From Natrinema halophilum (GTDB lineage: Archaea; Halobacteriota; Halobacteria; Halobacteriales; Natrialbaceae), in contig NZ_CP058601.1 of NCBI RefSeq assembly GCF_013402815.2, positions 1,488,001-1,552,000 of the forward strand: 64,000 nt of DNA. Direction: 5' to 3'. The translations under genes were made by a program, and so were the position numbers. The notes beneath the pieces are model-generated. The model saw only the letters and a program-made list of their open reading frames with translations. It made no database searches and had not been told where the DNA came from. How positions within the stretch are numbered: position 1 is the stretch's first letter; every line of letters begins with the position of its first letter. Shown here one piece after another: positions 50,986 through 60,175 of this stretch.

Positions 50986-51324
50986 ATGGTCGATATCAGC
51001 GTCTTCGGGAGATACACGTACCTCGTGACCGAAATCGTCTGGGGAAGTGTCGCCGTCGTCCTTCTGCGTCGGGCAAACGCCCTGCGGAAGGCGGCGGTTA
51101 CCATACTTGTGCTGTACCCAATCGCCTACGTCTGGGACCGATATACCCTCGCCGTCGGCGTTTTCGATATCAAACTTCGGACCGGAATCGACGTCGCCGG
51201 CATCCCGCTCGAGGAACACCTCTTCATGGCTGTCGTCCCCGCACTCGTCATCGGAATCCACGAGACGGTCTTCGGCGAGACCACCGATAGAACGGACGCA
51301 ACGCCTTCCAGGTCCACGATCTGA
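50986..51324 (+). CDS. Half-size lycopene cyclase domain protein
   Basis: 112 aa from the ATG at 50986 (a GTG one codon earlier is also possible). Three helices: FGRYTYLVTEIVWGSVAVVL, AAVTILVLYPIAYVWDRYT and EEHLFMAVVPALVIGIHETV. The IPLEEHLFM segment is the PLEE signature of CrtYc/CrtYd-type lycopene cyclases and of the related carotenoid elongases. A full archaeal cyclase has two such domains; this protein has one. It could act as a homodimer or with another half-protein. No other carotenoid gene is in the window. Confidence 0.75.
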   Translation: MVDISVFGRYTYLVTEIVWGSVAVVLLRRANALRKAAVTILVLYPIAYVWDRYTLAVGVFDIKLRTGIDVAGIPLEEHLFMAVVPALVIGIHETVFGETTDRTDATPSRSTI

Positions 51325-51390
51325 CAGCTACCTCTCACGGACTGGAAGCGACCACGACTATCTTGTACCGACGGTTCAATAGTCGACCCG

Positions 51391-52134
51391 ATGGCGGGCA
51401 AGAGCCGCGAGACGAGGGAGGCGAACACGGACCGGAGCGCAGACCGTGCGCTCCTTCGGGGACTGGTGAACTTCCTCGTCGTCGTCGCCCTCGTCTGTTC
51501 GCTTGCACTCGGAACCGCGCTATTCGCACCCCAGCTCATCGACGGGTTCGGCCTCGACGGGGCGCCGACGCCGAGTGCTGATCCTCCCCCGGCTGGAGAG
51601 CGAAACCCCGACGTAACCGATCCGGACGACCCCGGGAACACGAGCTACGAAACCGGCGTCGAAACGATCAGGTCCGCGACAGTTGAAGACTTCGTCCACG
51701 CGAAAGTCAACGACCGCCGGACCGATCACGGTCTGGAGCCACTCGAGTGGGACGGAACGATCGCCTCCGTCGCGCGGGCTCACAGCTATGACATGGCCAC
51801 TCGCGAGTACTTCAGCCACACTAACCCGGACGGTGAAGGCCCATACGGCCGGTTCAGTGACGTCGACGATTACTGCCAGGGGTACGGCGAAAACATCGCC
51901 AGGACCTGGATCGACCGGCGGACGAGACAACCCGATGGCGACGGCGTCGTTCGCCACCAGACAGCAGAAGGCCTCGCGACCGGATTAGTCAACCAGTGGA
52001 TGAACTCCACGGAGCATCGACAGGCCATCCTCGAGGACGGTGACGTGCCGCAGTGGGACCGGGCTGGTGTCGGCGTCTACATCGCCGACGATGGCGCGGT
52101 CTTCGCGAGTCAGAATTTCTGTCACGAGTGGTGA
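51391..52134 (+). CDS. CAP-domain (SCP/PR1) extracellular protein with N-terminal membrane anchor
   Basis: 247 aa. Residues about 27-46 (VNFLVVVALVCSLALGTALF) form a signal anchor. A Pro/Asp-rich spacer follows, then the CAP domain (about 95-247): HAKVNDRRTDHGLEPLEWDG, ARAHSYDMATREYFSHTNPD, YGENIART, WMNSTEHRQAIL and AGVGVYIADDGAVFASQNF. CAP proteins are extracellular and have varied or unknown biochemical roles. The conserved His of FSHTNPD and EHR are in place. Confidence 0.87.
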   Translation: MAGKSRETREANTDRSADRALLRGLVNFLVVVALVCSLALGTALFAPQLIDGFGLDGAPTPSADPPPAGERNPDVTDPDDPGNTSYETGVETIRSATVEDFVHAKVNDRRTDHGLEPLEWDGTIASVARAHSYDMATREYFSHTNPDGEGPYGRFSDVDDYCQGYGENIARTWIDRRTRQPDGDGVVRHQTAEGLATGLVNQWMNSTEHRQAILEDGDVPQWDRAGVGVYIADDGAVFASQNFCHEW

Positions 52135-52252
52135 TCGGGTCGCAAGCGATCGCCACTGCACCGACGAGACCATCGAAATCGATCGAAACGAAACGTACGC
52201 AGTAACTGCGAACAGCTAACAGGTTATTGGTCCCGGGAGCCGTAGCATCTCT

Positions 52253-53035
52253 ATGACCAGTTCAGGGACGGTCACCGCAGTCTACCGGACGGCCCGGGAC
52301 CGCGATCTGACCTTTCTTGCGGCCGGGTTCGCGTACTACGCGTTCGTTTCGCTTATTCCACTGATCTTGCTCGCACTCGTCGTCGGGTCGCTGATCGGCG
52401 GCGAACAGGCTGCTCAGCGGCTGATTACGGTCGCTGGCGACTATCTTCCAGCGGCGGGCGAACAGCTGGTCACGGAGGCGCTGACCACGGAAACGGGGCG
52501 TACAGAAGCGACCGTAGTCGCGCTCCTCGTCGCCGCCTGGGGCGCGCTCAAAGTCTTTCGTGGGTTGAGCCTGGCGTTCGACATGGTTTACGGCGAGGTG
52601 GCCGAAAACTCACTAGTCGACCAGATTCGCGACGGACTTACCGTAATCGTCGCCGGTGCGGGCGCACTCGCGTTGATGATCGGGATCGGCGCGTTGCTCA
52701 CGACCGTCGCCAGTGCCCTCCCGTTCGTCGGTGTCCTGAGCTGGCTCGTCCTGTTGGTCGGGCTCGTTCTCGTGTTCCTCCCCGTATACTACGTCTTGCC
52801 ACCCGTCCCGGTCGAACTGAGCGAAATCGTCCCTGGTGCGATTTTCGCCGCCGTCGGCTGGACAGTCCTGCAGGTCGGCTTTCAGGTGTACGCAGCAAAC
52901 GCCGCCCAGTACAAAGCCTACGGCGCCGTCGGTGCCGTTCTCTTGTTCGTTACCTGGCTCTACTTCGCCGGGATCATCATCCTCATCGGGGCCGTCCTCA
53001 ACGTCGTCCGATCCCATCCGACGCTCGCGGAATAG
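52253..53035 (+). CDS. YihY/virulence factor BrkB family membrane protein
   Basis: 260 aa with about six helices. FLAAGFAYYAFVSLIPLILL is the family's signature first helix, followed by AAWGALKVFRGLSLAFDMVY and LPFVGVLSWLVLLVGLVLVF. It ends with VTWLYFAGIIILIGAVLNVV. The family was once annotated as RNase BN, wrongly; its function is not established. It stands alone between the CAP-domain gene and a hypothetical acidic protein. Confidence 0.88.
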   Translation: MTSSGTVTAVYRTARDRDLTFLAAGFAYYAFVSLIPLILLALVVGSLIGGEQAAQRLITVAGDYLPAAGEQLVTEALTTETGRTEATVVALLVAAWGALKVFRGLSLAFDMVYGEVAENSLVDQIRDGLTVIVAGAGALALMIGIGALLTTVASALPFVGVLSWLVLLVGLVLVFLPVYYVLPPVPVELSEIVPGAIFAAVGWTVLQVGFQVYAANAAQYKAYGAVGAVLLFVTWLYFAGIIILIGAVLNVVRSHPTLAE

Positions 53036-53175
53036 CTCTGTCCGTCGACTGTGAGAGAACACCCCAGTTACGCCGACGAGACACACTCACCGGCGAGGCT
53101 TCCGATCATGGGTCGAATTTATACACTGAACGTCCAGGGGAAAGGTTATGCCTCCCGCACCGACAGACCTCCACC

Positions 53176-53868
53176 ATGAGCGACGAGCGATCATCATCCT
53201 CCGCGACCGACGAGGCCGGCGCAGATGAGACCGATACGAGCGCCAGCCTCGAGCCCGGCGGCGGTCCCCAGCGCGTCGTCTCCGAGCAGAACGTCGACGA
53301 CATTCTCGACTCACTCGAGGCGACGGAGTCGACCTCGATGGACGTACCCGACGCATCCTCTGCGACTACCGAACCAACCGACGCCGTTGCGGTCGAGCCG
53401 GACGGGGACGGCGACTCCGACGCGCCCGAATCAGAGTTCGACGGTGACGGAAGCGCTCGAGCAGCGGCTACCGACGGCGCGACCGAGAGCGGATCGGCGT
53501 CGATGGAGACGTCAGCAGCCGGCGCATCGCCGGTTCCCGACGAGCGGTCCGAGGATTTCACGGGCTCGGTCGAGGATCTGGCTGCCCGCATCGAAGATGG
53601 AACCGTCACCGGCGCGGACGTCCGGGCGGCCGAAGCAGGCGAGGGTCGCGAGTCGTCTCCCGAAATCGACGACGTCGACCTCTCGATGGACGACCTCGAC
53701 AGGACCCGATCGGAGGCGGGCATATCCGGTACCGCGGACGATTTGTCCGCCGATGCTGGCCCGCTCGCTGGATCGGTCGACCCCGATTCGAGCAGTGAGG
53801 AGAGTGAGCGGACAGCGGACGACGAGTACGGATTGATCGGGCGTCTCAAGCAGTTCTTTTCTCGATAA
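53176..53868 (+). CDS. Acidic low-complexity protein
   Basis: 230 aa, rich in Asp, Glu, Ser, Ala and Thr. Two ordered islands are suggested: GPQRVVSEQNVDDILDSLEA near 30-50 and FTGSVEDLAARIEDGTVTGA near 125-145. It ends in a short basic amphipathic stretch (YGLIGRLKQFFSR). No signal peptide, membrane helix or known domain. An AATTTATACACTG element about 50-60 bases upstream could be its promoter. Haloarchaeal hypothetical protein; function unknown. Confidence 0.7.
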   Translation: MSDERSSSSATDEAGADETDTSASLEPGGGPQRVVSEQNVDDILDSLEATESTSMDVPDASSATTEPTDAVAVEPDGDGDSDAPESEFDGDGSARAAATDGATESGSASMETSAAGASPVPDERSEDFTGSVEDLAARIEDGTVTGADVRAAEAGEGRESSPEIDDVDLSMDDLDRTRSEAGISGTADDLSADAGPLAGSVDPDSSSEESERTADDEYGLIGRLKQFFSR

Positions 53869-53928
53869 CGGGAGCCACGGGGCTGATTCCTCACGTCTCT
53901 TTGCCCGCCGCTTGCAGCCTGCGATCGG

Positions 53929-54837
53929 TCAACCGACCAGCGTTATCAGGACGAACAGCGTCGCGACGGAAGACAGCGTCGTGATGAAGACGTTCAGCGA
54001 TGCGAACTCACTGTCGCCGCCCAGTTCGCTCGCGAAAACGTACGTAGACACGGCCGTCGGCGTCCCGAGCATCACCACGGCGGCAGTAAACGCCGCAGGT
54101 TCGACGGGGAGAACGGAGAAGACGAGCCAGGCGAAAGCGGGCATCCAGCCGATTTTCAGCCCGACGACGGTAACTGTCGCACCCACGTCGACCGAGGGCA
54201 GATCGACCTCCAGAGACGCCCCGACACAGAGCAGTGCGACGGGCAGTGCAAGCGAGCCGACGGCCTCGAGACCGGTTGTAAGCGGCGACGGAATAGCCAG
54301 ACCGATCGAGCCGACGGTAAGCCCGACGACCAGCGTCGCCAGTACCGGGTTCGTGACGAGTCCGCGGAGTTCGCGTCCGATCGAAACGTCCGTACCGTTG
54401 AGCGTCGAGAGAACGAGAATCGTCATCGGTAGCTGGGTCAGCGTCGTGATCCCAAGTACGACGCTCGCCATCGCCGTTACCGACGGGCCAAACGTCGCGG
54501 CCACGAGCGGCAATCCGAGATACCCGAGATTCGAGTGATACGATTGGACGATCGCGACGCTTCGACGCGCCCTCGAGTCGCGATTTCGATGAACGAGCCA
54601 CGCGAGGCAAGCGGTCGCAAACAGGACGACCAGGAGGCCGACGAGCAACGCAGGCGAGAGCAATGCCCCGATAGACTGCTCGAACGTCGAGACGAAAATC
54701 AGCGCCGGCAACGCGACGTAGTATGCGACGGCGTTCAGGCGTTGGGTCCGGCTGCCGTTGAGGATGCCGGAAGACCGAAACCCGGAACCGAGCAGCAACA
54801 CCACGAGCAACGCCAGCAGCCGGCCGACGACGTCCAT
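53929..54837 (-). CDS. AEC-family transporter (auxin efflux carrier-like)
   Basis: 302 aa from the ATG at 54837 (MDVVGRLLALLVVLLLGSGF). About ten helices in two inverted halves, including LNAVAYYVALPALIFVSTFE, HSNLGYLGLPLVAATFGPSV and AFTAAVVMLGTPTAVSTYVF. The pattern fits the AEC/PIN-like transporters, which export or exchange organic anions. The substrate is unknown. The upstream extension to 54900 is not hydrophobic and was left out. Confidence 0.86.
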   Translation of the reverse strand: MDVVGRLLALLVVLLLGSGFRSSGILNGSRTQRLNAVAYYVALPALIFVSTFEQSIGALLSPALLVGLLVVLFATACLAWLVHRNRDSRARRSVAIVQSYHSNLGYLGLPLVAATFGPSVTAMASVVLGITTLTQLPMTILVLSTLNGTDVSIGRELRGLVTNPVLATLVVGLTVGSIGLAIPSPLTTGLEAVGSLALPVALLCVGASLEVDLPSVDVGATVTVVGLKIGWMPAFAWLVFSVLPVEPAAFTAAVVMLGTPTAVSTYVFASELGGDSEFASLNVFITTLSSVATLFVLITLVG

Positions 54838-54927
54838 GACCCCACTCAGATGACTCGCCGATTTGTACCGTTCGATCTCGATCTGTGAGAAAGTCCGCAC
54901 TCGTCGCTCGAGACGGGTGCAGTCGGT

Positions 54928-55590
54928 TTATCCGTCGGCGCAGATTTCGACGAAGTTCCGCAGGATTTGCAGCCCCGTTTCCCCGCTCTTTTCGGGGTGA
55001 AACTGCGTGCCGAAGACGTTGCCCGCCTCGTTTGCGACGATCGACGGGAACTCGAGTTCGTAGTCCGTCGTTGCGACCGTCGCACTGGCGTCCTCCGGCA
55101 CCGCATAATACGAGTGAACGAAGTAGGCGTAGTTTCCGTCTACCCCGTCCACGAGCGGGTGATCGCGCTGGACGTCGAGTTCGTTCCAGCCCATGTGCGG
55201 GACCTTCTGTCCTTCCGCGAACCGGACGTTGGTTCCGGATATGAGATCCAGCCCTTCGACGGCCGATTCGCCATCAGTTTCCCCTTCCTCGCTCGCGGTC
55301 AGCAGCATCTGCATCCCGAGACAGATGCCGAACAACGGCTGGCCGCGGTCGGCTACCTCGAGAAGGTCTTCGCGGATCGGATCGGCGTTTTCGACGCCCT
55401 CGCGGAACGCACCGACCCCCGGAAGGACGACACCGTCGGCCGCGGCGAAAGCGGCTGGATCGTCGGTGATCTCGACGTCCGCGCCCGCGCGCTCGAGGCC
55501 GCGAGTGACGCTTCGGAGGTTCCCCAGTCCGTAATCGACGACGACGACGGAGGCCAGTGTTTGTTCCTGCGTCGCTGAGACACTGCTCAT
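54928..55590 (-). CDS. hisH: Imidazole glycerol phosphate synthase, glutaminase subunit HisH
   Basis: 220 aa. Class I glutamine amidotransferase: VVVVDYGLGNLRSVTRGLER at the N-terminus, catalytic Cys in GICLGMQML, and His-Glu in GTQFHPEKSG. KVPHMGWNEL is the HisH signature. With HisF it makes imidazole glycerol phosphate from PRFAR and glutamine. No hisF or other his gene is in this window, as usual for the scattered his genes of haloarchaea. Confidence 0.95.
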   Translation of the reverse strand: MSSVSATQEQTLASVVVVDYGLGNLRSVTRGLERAGADVEITDDPAAFAAADGVVLPGVGAFREGVENADPIREDLLEVADRGQPLFGICLGMQMLLTASEEGETDGESAVEGLDLISGTNVRFAEGQKVPHMGWNELDVQRDHPLVDGVDGNYAYFVHSYYAVPEDASATVATTDYELEFPSIVANEAGNVFGTQFHPEKSGETGLQILRNFVEICADG

Positions 55591-55665
55591 ACCGTTACTC
55601 GGACAAACGCGTTGAAGTGCATTTCCCTTCGTGCAATCGGCCAGCCCCGCCTTCGGTTCGTCACG

Positions 55666-56262
55666 TCAAAAGCCGTCGAGCCGCGTCTGACCGCCCCCGC
55701 TGCCGTCGACAGCCGCAAGATCCGCTGCACGCGTGATCGCGTTCTCGAAGGTCTCACGCTGACTCCTGTCGTACAGCGTTGCCGCCGGGTGGACACAGAG
55801 CAACACTCGTCGCGGCGTCCCGTCGATTCGGACCTCTTCGAGGTCACCCGCTTCTTTCGTCACCGCCACCGAGCGTCCAATCACGTGTTCGCTCGGCACC
55901 TTTCCCAGCGTGACGATCACCTCGGGGTCGACCAGGTCGATCTCCCGCTCGAGGTACCCCCGACAGTTCTCGAGTTCGTCTGCCGACGGATCGCGGTTCT
56001 CCGGCGGTCGACAGCGAACGCAGTTCGTGATGCGAACGTCGGCGCGCGCGAGTCCGACCGCCCTGAGACCGTCGTCGAGGACGGACCCGCTCCGGCCGAC
56101 GAACGGTTCGCCCTGCTCGTCTTCAGTGGCCCCCGGTCCCTCGCCGACGAACAACAGGTCAGCGTCCTCGGGTCCGGTGCCGTTGACGATCCGGCTTCGG
56201 GAATCGACGAGCGCCGGACAGCGCGTACACTCCGTTACGCAGAGATCCTCCATGTCGCCCAT
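55666..56262 (-). CDS. Uracil-DNA glycosylase, family 4 (iron-sulfur)
   Basis: 198 aa. Motif A GEGPGATEDEQGEPFVGRSG matches the GEAPG...FVG motif, and motif B is HPAATLYDRSQ. Cys residues CTRC near the start and CVRC/CRGYL in mid-protein are placed for the 4Fe-4S cluster of family 4. It removes uracil from deaminated DNA. It is next to DUF99 on the same strand. Confidence 0.9.
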   Translation of the reverse strand: MGDMEDLCVTECTRCPALVDSRSRIVNGTGPEDADLLFVGEGPGATEDEQGEPFVGRSGSVLDDGLRAVGLARADVRITNCVRCRPPENRDPSADELENCRGYLEREIDLVDPEVIVTLGKVPSEHVIGRSVAVTKEAGDLEEVRIDGTPRRVLLCVHPAATLYDRSQRETFENAITRAADLAAVDGSGGGQTRLDGF

Positions 56263-56337
56263 ACTGGTGGCTCAGGCGGCCGCCTCCTACCTCTTTCGGC
56301 TCGCCACTGTCGGGCCGTCTGCCGGCTCCCGCCCGGA

Positions 56338-56904
56338 TCAGCTGTCCGACCCAGCGTACACGTCGGCGGCTCGAGCCGCCAATCGAGCGACGCGAATCGG
56401 CTCCGGACGGCCGCCCTCGGGCGTGAACGCCCTGACGATCTCGTTCGCCTCGGCGGGCTCGAGACCGACGGCTCTGACGTACACCGTTTCGTCGTTCACC
56501 GACAGGCGTCGTCGGCCGGGAAGCGACCGATAGATAGCGAGACGCGCCGTGAGTTCCGGGCCCGAAAACGCGTCACGAAGACTGGACTCGAGTCCGGCGC
56601 TGCCCTCGAACGTGACGGCCAGTACCGGTCGGTCGACAGCCTCGTGAATGCGCGACGGATCGAGTACATTGAACCAGGCGGGGGCGATAGCACCGAGCAG
56701 GACGTACCTGACGTCCGGCCGGTTCAGTTCGTCGATCAGTTCGATAACGGCGTCAGTCGCGTCCGTACCGCCGACAGAACAAGCGCTGTAGGCCAGTCCG
56801 TCACAGACGCGGTCGGCCCGAACGATGGCACCGGCGAGCGTACTCCGATTCCGGTCAGTACGGTACGACTCGGCGATGCCAAGTGCCCGGACCCCGGGTT
56901 TCAT
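56338..56904 (-). CDS. DUF99 family protein
   Basis: 188 aa: MKPGVRALGIAESYRTDRNR, then AGAIVRADRVCDGLAYSACS, VRYVLLGAIAPAWFNVLDPS and RPVLAVTFEGSAGLESSLRD. Typical DUF99, conserved in archaea with unknown function (endonuclease V-like in fold, from memory). It overlaps the DUF5786 gene by one base (TCAT junction) and lies upstream of the uracil-DNA glycosylase, perhaps a repair-linked cluster. Confidence 0.87.
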   Translation of the reverse strand: MKPGVRALGIAESYRTDRNRSTLAGAIVRADRVCDGLAYSACSVGGTDATDAVIELIDELNRPDVRYVLLGAIAPAWFNVLDPSRIHEAVDRPVLAVTFEGSAGLESSLRDAFSGPELTARLAIYRSLPGRRRLSVNDETVYVRAVGLEPAEANEIVRAFTPEGGRPEPIRVARLAARAADVYAGSDS

Positions 56905-57095
56905 CAGGGCTCGCCGTTGTTTTCCTCGTCGTCTTTGATCTCCTTGAGCCGGTCGAGTAATTCGTCGCTGGACGCCCCGTTTTCGAACTCGATTGTTCCC
57001 TTATGCTTGTTCTCTCCCGACTTCACTGCATCATCGTCGTCAAAATCAGCATCCACTTCTTGCTGCTCGGATTCGTCGTAGCTCCCGAATCCCAT
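56904..57095 (-). CDS. DUF5786 family protein
   Basis: 63 aa from the ATG at 57095 (MGFGSYDESEQQEVDADFDD). The start MGFGSYDESEQ and the end ASSDELLDRLKEIKDD are characteristic of this small, very acidic haloarchaeal family of unknown function. The frame runs upstream to 57194 but the extension lacks the family pattern. It is co-oriented and coupled with DUF99. Confidence 0.87.
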   Translation of the reverse strand: MGFGSYDESEQQEVDADFDDDDAVKSGENKHKGTIEFENGASSDELLDRLKEIKDDEENNGEP

Positions 57096-57321
57096 ACGGT
57101 GTTCACTACGGTATTCCGGTTGAAAAGTTCCATGGTTACCAGCGTCGTATTTACCTACATGAGATGATATTTTCTGATGGTAGTCCACCTCCATCAGTGT
57201 TCTCTATGATTATAATATATCCGATAAATATTGGGCGGAGCAACGCCTACCGTTTTTGACGGACGAACGACGGACGATATGGATGACACCGTTTTTCACA
57301 TCGGCCATCGAGCGTTTGGAT

Positions 57322-57933
57322 ATGGAAGTCTATCACGTCACCGAGGATGCAACGACGTTTACCTGTAACGCGTACCTCGCTATCGGCGACCGGACGACAC
57401 TGGTCGACGCCGGTGCGATGGACGGCGTCGTCGACGAAATTCGCGCCCAGACAGACGATCTCGAGGCGGTCGTCCTGACCCACCAACACGGGGATCACGT
57501 CGCCCAACTCGAGGCCGTGGTCGACGCCTTCGACCCGGACGTGTACGCGTACGCCGACCATTCTGCGCGAACGCACGAACTAACCGACGGCGACGCAGTC
57601 CGGATCGGGGACGAAGAATTCGACGTAGTCTTCACGCCAGGCCACGCCGAGGACCACGTTTCGTTCGTCTCTGACTCGTCGCTGTTTTCCGGCGACGTCG
57701 TAGTCCACGACGACGGGGCGTTCGACTACGGTAGCTTCGGCCGCACCGACATGACCGGCCAGTCTCGCGAGCGACTCATCGAGAGCATACAGGACCTGTT
57801 AGAGCGACTGCCCGACGGAGTCGAGCACATGTATGCCGGTCACGGCGGGGTTTTCCACGGCGACGTTCGGGACGTAGTCGAGACGGCACTCGAGCGTGCA
57901 GAGAGGCGAGAGCCCAAATATCCCGACGAGTAA
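57322..57933 (+). CDS. Metallo-beta-lactamase-fold hydrolase (glyoxalase II-like)
   Basis: 203 aa from the ATG at 57322 (MEVYHVTEDATTFTCNAYLA). In-frame starts at 57256 (TTG) and 57283 are alternatives; a TATA-like run (ATTATAATATATCC) at 57207-57220 would allow a short leader. Metal motif LTHQHGDHV (HxHxDH), HAEDHVSFVS, FSGDVVVH and YAGHGG near the C-terminus. Compact hydroxyacylglutathione hydrolase-like enzyme; substrate unknown. Confidence 0.85.
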   Translation: MEVYHVTEDATTFTCNAYLAIGDRTTLVDAGAMDGVVDEIRAQTDDLEAVVLTHQHGDHVAQLEAVVDAFDPDVYAYADHSARTHELTDGDAVRIGDEEFDVVFTPGHAEDHVSFVSDSSLFSGDVVVHDDGAFDYGSFGRTDMTGQSRERLIESIQDLLERLPDGVEHMYAGHGGVFHGDVRDVVETALERAERREPKYPDE

Positions 57934-58341
57934 CGCGAGCGAAAGCGGACGCAAAACGCGCGACCTGCCACCGTGCCTCGACGTCCGGAGCGGTACTGTC
58001 GGTTGGCAGGTTTACCCGCAACTGCCGTAATCGTGGCCGAGATACTGGATACGACCGCTCTCGATGCCCCGAAGACGCGCTGAACGAGTTTGCTGACAGC
58101 CTCAGCCATCGAAATTCGGGGGATATCCCGTCGAAATTCTCGTCCAGTGATAGGTTTCAGCAGCCATGCTGAATACACAGCGCGACTGTTCTGCGCCATT
58201 TGGCTGGGCCTGCAAAGGCGTTGCTCAGTACAGGCGGGCAATAAAACGCCACAGATACTAATTTCTCATTTCCTATCGAAATGAAAAAAGTATCAGATTT
58301 ACCAGCGCCTTCGTTATATCACCAGAGCACCTAGCACTACC
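57934..58341. other. Intergenic region with a probable insertion-sequence relic
   Basis: About 400 bases with no intact gene. GCTGAATACACAGCGCGACT at 58173-58193 nearly matches GCTGAATACACTGCGCG at about 29233-29249, near other relics. The surrounding frames (minus 57840-58241, plus 58090-58284) are not recognisable proteins. Promoter DNA for the next regulator fills 58300-58341. Confidence 0.4.
58314..58319 (+). promoter_or_regulatory. TATA box for the Bat-type regulator
   Basis: TTATAT lies 23-28 bases before the ATG at 58342, consistent with a leaderless transcript. Confidence 0.6.
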
Positions 58342-58995
58342 ATGCTAATCGCCACCTTCCAACTCGATCTCGATGCGGTGGCACTCGAACAGGCGTTTGA
58401 TGCGGTCCCGGAGATGACGGTCGAAGCCGAACGTATCGCCGCGCACAGCACCCAATGGACGATGCCGTGCCTCTGGATCGCTGCAGATGACTTCAAGGCC
58501 GTCGATAACGCTCTCGAAAACGATCCTTCTGTGGATGAAACCATTGGGAGCGACGAATATGGTGACGTGAAATATTATCATATCAATTGGAACGAGGAGA
58601 CGTACGAACGGCTCTCCTCTTACATCGATAAAGAGGGATCAATCCTACGGGCAGATGCAACCGACGACAGATGGGAGTTGGAGATACGCTTCGTTAGCCG
58701 TGATCAGTTCGACGAATTTCGGACGATATTGCAAAAACGAGGCCATACCTTTAAACTGCTGAACCTCTACGAACCGGGTGCCCCACGGCAGACAGAGGGT
58801 AAGGTGACACCCGCTCAAAGAAACGACCTTGTAACCGCCGCTGAACTCGGATACTATACGGTGCCTCGTGATATCTCTACGAGAGAACTCGCAGACGAAC
58901 TCGACATCTCTCATCAATCCGTCTCAGAACTCCTCCATAGAGGGACGGAAAATCTCATCACTTCCCATCTCATGACGACTACTGTCGAGGCTTAG
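58342..58995 (+). CDS. Bat-type helix-turn-helix regulator
   Basis: 217 aa starting MLIATFQLDLDAVALEQAFD. The N-terminal 150 residues are the sensing half; the C-terminal HTH-10 reads VTPAQRNDLVTAAELGYYTV, then STRELADELDISHQSVSELL. This is the third regulator of this type in the window. It precedes a DUF7344-like HTH gene by about 100 bases on the same strand. Codon use and the AT-richer sequence hint at a less central part of the chromosome. Confidence 0.85.
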   Translation: MLIATFQLDLDAVALEQAFDAVPEMTVEAERIAAHSTQWTMPCLWIAADDFKAVDNALENDPSVDETIGSDEYGDVKYYHINWNEETYERLSSYIDKEGSILRADATDDRWELEIRFVSRDQFDEFRTILQKRGHTFKLLNLYEPGAPRQTEGKVTPAQRNDLVTAAELGYYTVPRDISTRELADELDISHQSVSELLHRGTENLITSHLMTTTVEA

Positions 58996-59096
58996 TCACT
59001 CTCCGGCAACGTTGGTCGCTGACTTCTCTTGTAGCGATTTAAAAGCCTGACACGGCGGGCCGAAACCCCAACCGACACCATGAACTAGTGTGGAAT

Positions 59097-59444
59097 ATGA
59101 GTGACAGACCGCCCGAATTTGGCAAGAACCACCGTGACACAGTTGATACGGCCTTAGAGGCTCTCTCTCACGCACGGCGCTTCCAACTTTTACAGTCACT
59201 ACGTGAAGAGAACCCGCAGGAGGGCGTAATCGCTTCCGTCACCAATAGCGTGGAGAGCAGTAGAGACTTAGAATCGGCTCAAATTGAAATGTATCATCTT
59301 CATCTTCCGAAGCTCGAAAAGGCGGGGTACATCGAGTGGGAGCAAGAGTACGATCAGGTTAGTAAAGGGCCAGAATTCGATAGAATCGAGGAGTTACTCG
59401 GACGGGTGGATGGAAACAGAAACGACAGCCTCGTATTCAGATAG
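59097..59444 (+). CDS. DUF7344-like helix-turn-helix protein
   Basis: 115 aa from the ATG at 59097 (MSDRPPEFGKNHRDTVDTAL). The winged helix (ALEALSHARRFQLLQSLREE, QIEMYHLHLPKLEKAGYIEW) matches the small haloarchaeal HTH proteins often annotated as DUF7344. It is probably a transcriptional regulator. Short gap to the Bat-type gene upstream. Confidence 0.78.
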   Translation: MSDRPPEFGKNHRDTVDTALEALSHARRFQLLQSLREENPQEGVIASVTNSVESSRDLESAQIEMYHLHLPKLEKAGYIEWEQEYDQVSKGPEFDRIEELLGRVDGNRNDSLVFR

Positions 59445-59460
59445 CTCTGTCTCTGATTCT

Positions 59461-60133
59461 TCACCTCCACCCATCGATATTGATATCGGATGAGTATCGT
59501 GCGATCATTTCGCAGGGTACCTCGAACTCGACGCCGATGTCGGCACCAACCACCTCGGGTTTGTCGGCGAACAGTACTGTCCCGACGGTCCCGAGGTAGG
59601 CGTTGGCGCCCGCGACAACGAGCATCGCCGTCCGCATTCCGAACGCCGAGATGAGGACGTCGGCGCCCAGGGTGACGACGAGGCCGACACCCAGCCCGGC
59701 GGACGCGGCCCGTTGCGGCGCCGCGGCGTCGCTCGAATCATGCGGATAACGTCGCGTAGCCGACAATGTACAGCCCCGACATGCCCAGGGCGGCAACGAC
59801 GCCGAACACAAAGAGCAACTCGAGGTACGATCGCGAGAGCGCCGTCCAGACGATCCCGGCAGTTACTAGCAGCGAGGAGACCGCCGTCATCTTCCGCTGT
59901 CCCCATCGCTCGACGTGGCGTCCGGAGCCGACGGCTGCGACGTAGAGGACGGCGGTCTGTAGGCCGAACACGAGCGCCAGAAGCGACCGGGAGGCGCCGA
60001 ACGCCTCGATCGCATCATAGAAGACCCCGAACGCGTAGGAGGTTCCAAAGACGGCGACGGACGCGAGAAAGCACGCGATGATCCACCCGTAGTAGATTCT
60101 GTTCGCCAGGGCGCGGCGGGGATCCGAGATCAT
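59461..60133 (-). pseudogene. Decayed MFS transporter
   Basis: From the ATG at 60133 (or 60175) the frame gives about four helices (IYYGWIIACFLASVAVFGTS, LLALVFGLQTAVLYVAAVGS) typical of an oxalate/formate-type MFS N-terminus, and then a TGA after YIVGYATLSA. Beyond it the original frame continues for about 12 residues (FERRRGAATG) before shifting by one base into the frame ending at 59461 (ASAGLGVGLVVTLGADVLIS, FGMRTAMLVVAGANAYLG). So there are a nonsense codon, a frameshift and a missing C-terminal half. It is not expected to be functional. Confidence 0.8.
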
Positions 60134-60175
60134 CGACGTCGGCAGTACAGAACGCCAAAACATAAATCGATACAT

